Source of the DNA: Neobacillus sp. SuZ13
Lineage (GTDB): Bacteria > Bacillota > Bacilli > Bacillales > Cytobacillaceae
Direction of reading: 5' to 3'
Assembly: GCF_030123365.1 (NCBI RefSeq)
Contig: NZ_CP126107.1
Span: 4,487,501 to 4,551,500 of the forward strand
Length of the DNA stretch: 64,000 bases
In this document: in pieces, positions 61,593-64,000 of the stretch
How positions within the stretch are numbered: the stretch's first letter is position 1
Layout: the number at the start of each line of letters is the position of its first letter
The notes under the pieces: model-generated
The model's input: the letters and a program-made list of their open reading frames with translations, nothing else
What the model was told of the DNA's origin: nothing
Database searches by the model: none
Position numbers and translations under genes: made by a program

Positions 61593-62252
61593 TCATTCAT
61601 CCTTTAAGTCGATAAAGAACTTTCCGTTTTCAAAACTACAGAAAGAGATCTTCTTAACATCCCGATAGCCCTGTTTTTTCAACTCCTGACGCAGCCAGAG
61701 ATTTGTTTTATTAATTCTTTTTAAATTTTCATCATCAATATTCCCATCTAATATTAAAGGGATCGTAATATCTCCTTGCTCAGATTCTGCGTTATCATTT
61801 TTTAACTTTTCAATGACTGACAGACTTCCCGAGGATTCAAGAATCGCAAATTCAACATCGGCAATACTGCGAATATCCTTTTCACGGAGCTGTGTCATTA
61901 AATCATCAAAATTGTACCGTTGCTTCCGCATCGCCTTCTCATCAATTTTCCCCCGATTAATAATAATGCTCGGCTGTCCATCAATGAGATTACGAAATTT
62001 TTTACTTTTTAAAGAAATAATGGCTAACAATATTTGAACTAACATCAATAACAGCATGGGGATAATGGTATGAAATAAAGGCGTATTTGGTCTTTCAATT
62101 GCTACCACGGCCATCTCACCAATCATAATGAACACCACAAGGTCTAATATACTTAATTCCCCAATTTCCCTTTTTCCCATCATACGAAAAATGAATAGGA
62201 TTAAGGAATAGAATAATAGCGTTCGTAACACAATCGTTACATAATTATCCAC
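61593..62252 (-). CDS. yrbG: DUF421 membrane protein YrbG
   Basis: 219 residues: three N-terminal helices with the family block MMGKREIGELSILDLVVFIMIGEMA, then a cytoplasmic DUF421 domain (GQPSIIINRGKI, MTQLREKDI). The frame opens at 62339, but GTG 62252 (VDNYVTIVLRT) follows AAAGGGGCG and matches the family start. Role unknown; some family members respond to general stress or sporulation. Confidence 0.85.
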   Translation of the reverse strand: MDNYVTIVLRTLLFYSLILFIFRMMGKREIGELSILDLVVFIMIGEMAVVAIERPNTPLFHTIIPMLLLMLVQILLAIISLKSKKFRNLIDGQPSIIINRGKIDEKAMRKQRYNFDDLMTQLREKDIRSIADVEFAILESSGSLSVIEKLKNDNAESEQGDITIPLILDGNIDDENLKRINKTNLWLRQELKKQGYRDVKKISFCSFENGKFFIDLKDE

Positions 62253-62480
62253 AACTGTCGCCCCTTTATTTACATTCAATTGTATTGTTTGCATTACTTG
62301 AAAAAAAATGAGCGGAATAAACTGCCAATAATATCTCAATCGTCAAAAGTAACGAAATTTTAATTCTACTTTTCCTCTTGTCCGAATACGCTTGTACTAG
62401 GAAGAAACTTATTTAGAGGCCGGCACTAAAGCGTTTATATAAATGCCAGCCTAGAGGGCAATTGAAGGGGGAGAGTTAAA

Positions 62481-62873
62481 ATCGAATCGAAAAGCTTTGG
62501 CACTTCCATTCTGTACGGATTAATTTTTATTCTCGTTTTTGCTGTAATTAGCAGCCTAATATTTGCGTTTATTCTTAGGTTCACGTCTGCACGTGAGGTA
62601 TCACTCCAATACGTAATTACAGCATTATCATTTATCGGGCTATTCGGAGGCGGTTTTTTATCTGGAGGAAAAAGAAAAGAAAAGGGCTGGCTTATTGGGG
62701 GAGTGACTGGAATAATCTACTCCGTCATAGTCTTTTTGTTCCAGTACCTAGGATATGATCGCTTGTTTAATGCCGAACAAGTAGTTTATCATACTTGCTA
62801 CACATTAATTGCGATGATGGGTGGCATTTTAGGGGTAAATATTTCTACAAACAATTCTCGAAGATCTGCATAA
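62481..62873 (+). CDS. yrzE: TIGR04086-type membrane protein (YrzE) with an apparent ATC start
   Basis: 130-residue protein with about four membrane helices and the family-like segments FGTSILYGLIF, GLFGGGFLSGGKRKEKGW and YHTCYTLIAMMGGILGVN. It occupies the place of B. subtilis yrzE between yrbG and yajC. An in-frame TGA lies at 62463-62465 and no ATG, GTG or TTG occurs in frame before the first helices. AAGGGGGAG at 62465-62473 is correctly spaced to ATC at 62481, so initiation probably occurs there. Confidence 0.82.
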   Translation: MESKSFGTSILYGLIFILVFAVISSLIFAFILRFTSAREVSLQYVITALSFIGLFGGGFLSGGKRKEKGWLIGGVTGIIYSVIVFLFQYLGYDRLFNAEQVVYHTCYTLIAMMGGILGVNISTNNSRRSA

Positions 62874-62890
62874 TCTAAAAAAGGTTAAAA

Positions 62891-62924
62891 AAAGGAAGCC
62901 AACTCCGCGGCTTCCTTTTTTGTT
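62891..62924. terminator. Bidirectional terminator between yrzE and yajC
   Basis: AAAAGGAAGCC pairs with GGCTTCCTTTT and both strands have T-rich ends; it lies between convergent genes. Confidence 0.9.
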
Positions 62925-62929
62925 TGTTA

Positions 62930-63220
62930 TTATTTTGAAAGATTAACGCTTTCGCCTGCATCAGCAGTGACTTCACGAATAGCATTACGGTCAAATGTAA
63001 GACGGCTTCCGTCACCACATTTAATAACGGCTTTATTATCATCAATTGAATCTATAAAACCATGTAGTCCGCCAATCGTGACGATTTTATCACCCTTTTT
63101 TAAATCGTTTTGCATTTGCTGAACCGCTTTTTGGCGCTTTTGTTGCGGGCGAATTAATAGGAAATAAAATAACACAAACATTAATATTAATGGAATGATT
63201 GTACCAATTCCTCCAGACAT
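62930..63220 (-). CDS. yajC: Preprotein translocase subunit YajC
   Basis: 96 residues: one N-terminal membrane helix (about residues 7-24) followed by RPQQKRQK and a small cytoplasmic domain with KKGDKIVTIGGLHG. It belongs to the SecDF-YajC accessory complex; secDF is in the same window. It follows tgt, as in B. subtilis. Confidence 0.95.
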   Translation of the reverse strand: MSGGIGTIIPLILMFVLFYFLLIRPQQKRQKAVQQMQNDLKKGDKIVTIGGLHGFIDSIDDNKAVIKCGDGSRLTFDRNAIREVTADAGESVNLSK

Positions 63221-63249
63221 CCTGTTTCCCTCCTTTCAATAAACATCTA

Positions 63250-64000
63250 TTAGAAATTTTTCGCGTTCGGTTTATTAAAACCATAACGTTCAAAAAATTC
63301 TTCTCTGAAATCACCAAGCCGGTCTTCCATGATCGCTTGTCTGACTTTCTCCATTAATCTTAACAGAAAATAAAGATTATGGTAAGACGTTAAGCGAATT
63401 CCAAACGTTTCATCGCATTTTATTAAGTGGCGGATATATGCACGGCTGTAATTTCGGCAAGTGTAGCAATCACAATTTTCATCAAGCGGACCAAAATCAC
63501 GGGCAAATTGTGCATTTTTCACGACAAGACGGCCTGTGCTGGTCATCAATGTTCCATTTCTGGCAATTCGTGTTGGCAATACACAGTCAAACATATCAAT
63601 TCCGCGAATCGAGCCGTCAATTAACGAGTCTGGTGATCCCACTCCCATTAAATAACGTGGTTTATTCGTTGGTAACAATGGTGTCGTAAACTCAAGGACA
63701 CGGTTCATGACATCTTTTGGTTCACCAACTGACAAACCTCCAACAGCATAGCCTGGAAAATCTAAGGAAACAAGGTCTTTAGCACTCTGTTTACGAAGTT
63801 CCTCATATTCTCCACCTTGAACGATTCCAAATAAGCCTTGGTCATTTGGCCGGCTATGGGCTGTTAAACAACGCTCCGCCCAGCGTGATGTTCGCTCCAC
63901 AGACTTTTGCATATATTCGTAAGTGGCAGGAAATGGCGGGCACTCATCAAAGGCCATCATAATATCGGAACCAAGGGCATTTTGTATTTCCATCGCCTTT
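63250..64000 (-). CDS. tgt: Queuine/preQ1 tRNA-guanine transglycosylase, C-terminal part (cut by window edge)
   Basis: Exchanges guanine for preQ1 at the wobble position of GUN-decoding tRNAs. About 250 residues are visible. The window starts just inside the gene (the frame reads KAMEIQNALGSDIMM), so about a third is missing at the N-terminus. FDECPPFPA, the FGIVQGG substrate block, DCVLPTRIARNG and the zinc ligands in CDCYTCRNYSRAYIRHL are present. Only the portion up to the edge can be judged. Confidence 0.96.
   Translation of the reverse strand, partial: KAMEIQNALGSDIMMAFDECPPFPATYEYMQKSVERTSRWAERCLTAHSRPNDQGLFGIVQGGEYEELRKQSAKDLVSLDFPGYAVGGLSVGEPKDVMNRVLEFTTPLLPTNKPRYLMGVGSPDSLIDGSIRGIDMFDCVLPTRIARNGTLMTSTGRLVVKNAQFARDFGPLDENCDCYTCRNYSRAYIRHLIKCDETFGIRLTSYHNLYFLLRLMEKVRQAIMEDRLGDFREEFFERYGFNKPNAKNF

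Overview
The window is a low-GC Firmicutes chromosome segment from an endospore-forming Bacillaceae species outside the B. subtilis species complex. The evidence is near-complete synteny with the B. subtilis comE to tgt region, GGAGG-type ribosome binding sites, T-box leaders, 6S RNA, and sporulation genes (sda, sigK, spoVB, pbpI). Most genes lie on the minus strand in compact operons. The sequence is core chromosome: I see no prophage, transposase, CRISPR array or restriction system.

Layout. 1-2346: competence genes comEC (cut by the window edge), comEB and comEA, with comER divergent. 2350-3150: gene-free, with two copies of a palindromic repeat (R1). 3160-8209: the yqeM-rsfS-yqeK-nadD-yhbY-aroE-yqeH-yqeG operon (ribosome maturation, NAD and shikimate synthesis). 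8459-11267: sda behind DnaA boxes, psd, pssA, and an uninterrupted sigK. 11493-15167: a lipoprotein, an orphan response regulator and an M3 oligoendopeptidase. 15214-16439: a cluster of very small genes, including three tandem YrzI genes. 16613-19383: mccB-mccA-mtnN (methionine to cysteine). 19710-29386: yrzA, yrrS, pbpI, greA, udk, the tRNA wobble-uridine genes trhP2-trhP1-trmR, mltG, yrzB, ruvX and yrzL. 29450-38175: alaS with its T-box, an AI-2E-type transporter, yrzQ, a zinc-ribbon protein, yrrD, recD2, a TPR gene, then a 21-bp-period repeat array. 38176-45193: mnmA-yrvO-cymR, rarA, an ABC exporter and tcdA. 45344-49236: 6S RNA, aspS, hisS with its T-box, and a 58-codon gene. 49404-64000: yrvJ, dtd, relA, apt, recJ, secDF, comN, spoVB, yrbG, yrzE, yajC and the 3' part of tgt.

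How the genes work together. Several neighbours share translation and tRNA roles: alaS, aspS, hisS, dtd, mnmA with its sulfur donor yrvO, trhP1/trhP2/trmR, tcdA and tgt. cymR sits beside the cysteine desulfurase and probably controls the mccAB-mtnN operon. The most unusual features are not standard genes: a 21-bp-phased array at 37759-38121; a membrane-protein gene (yrzE) whose only plausible start codon is ATC; a dense cluster of micro-ORFs; a terminator hairpin that contains the pbpI ribosome binding site; and three families of short intergenic palindromic repeats. Two of the R2 copies lie a few bases after the stop codons of the sporulation genes sigK and spoVB.
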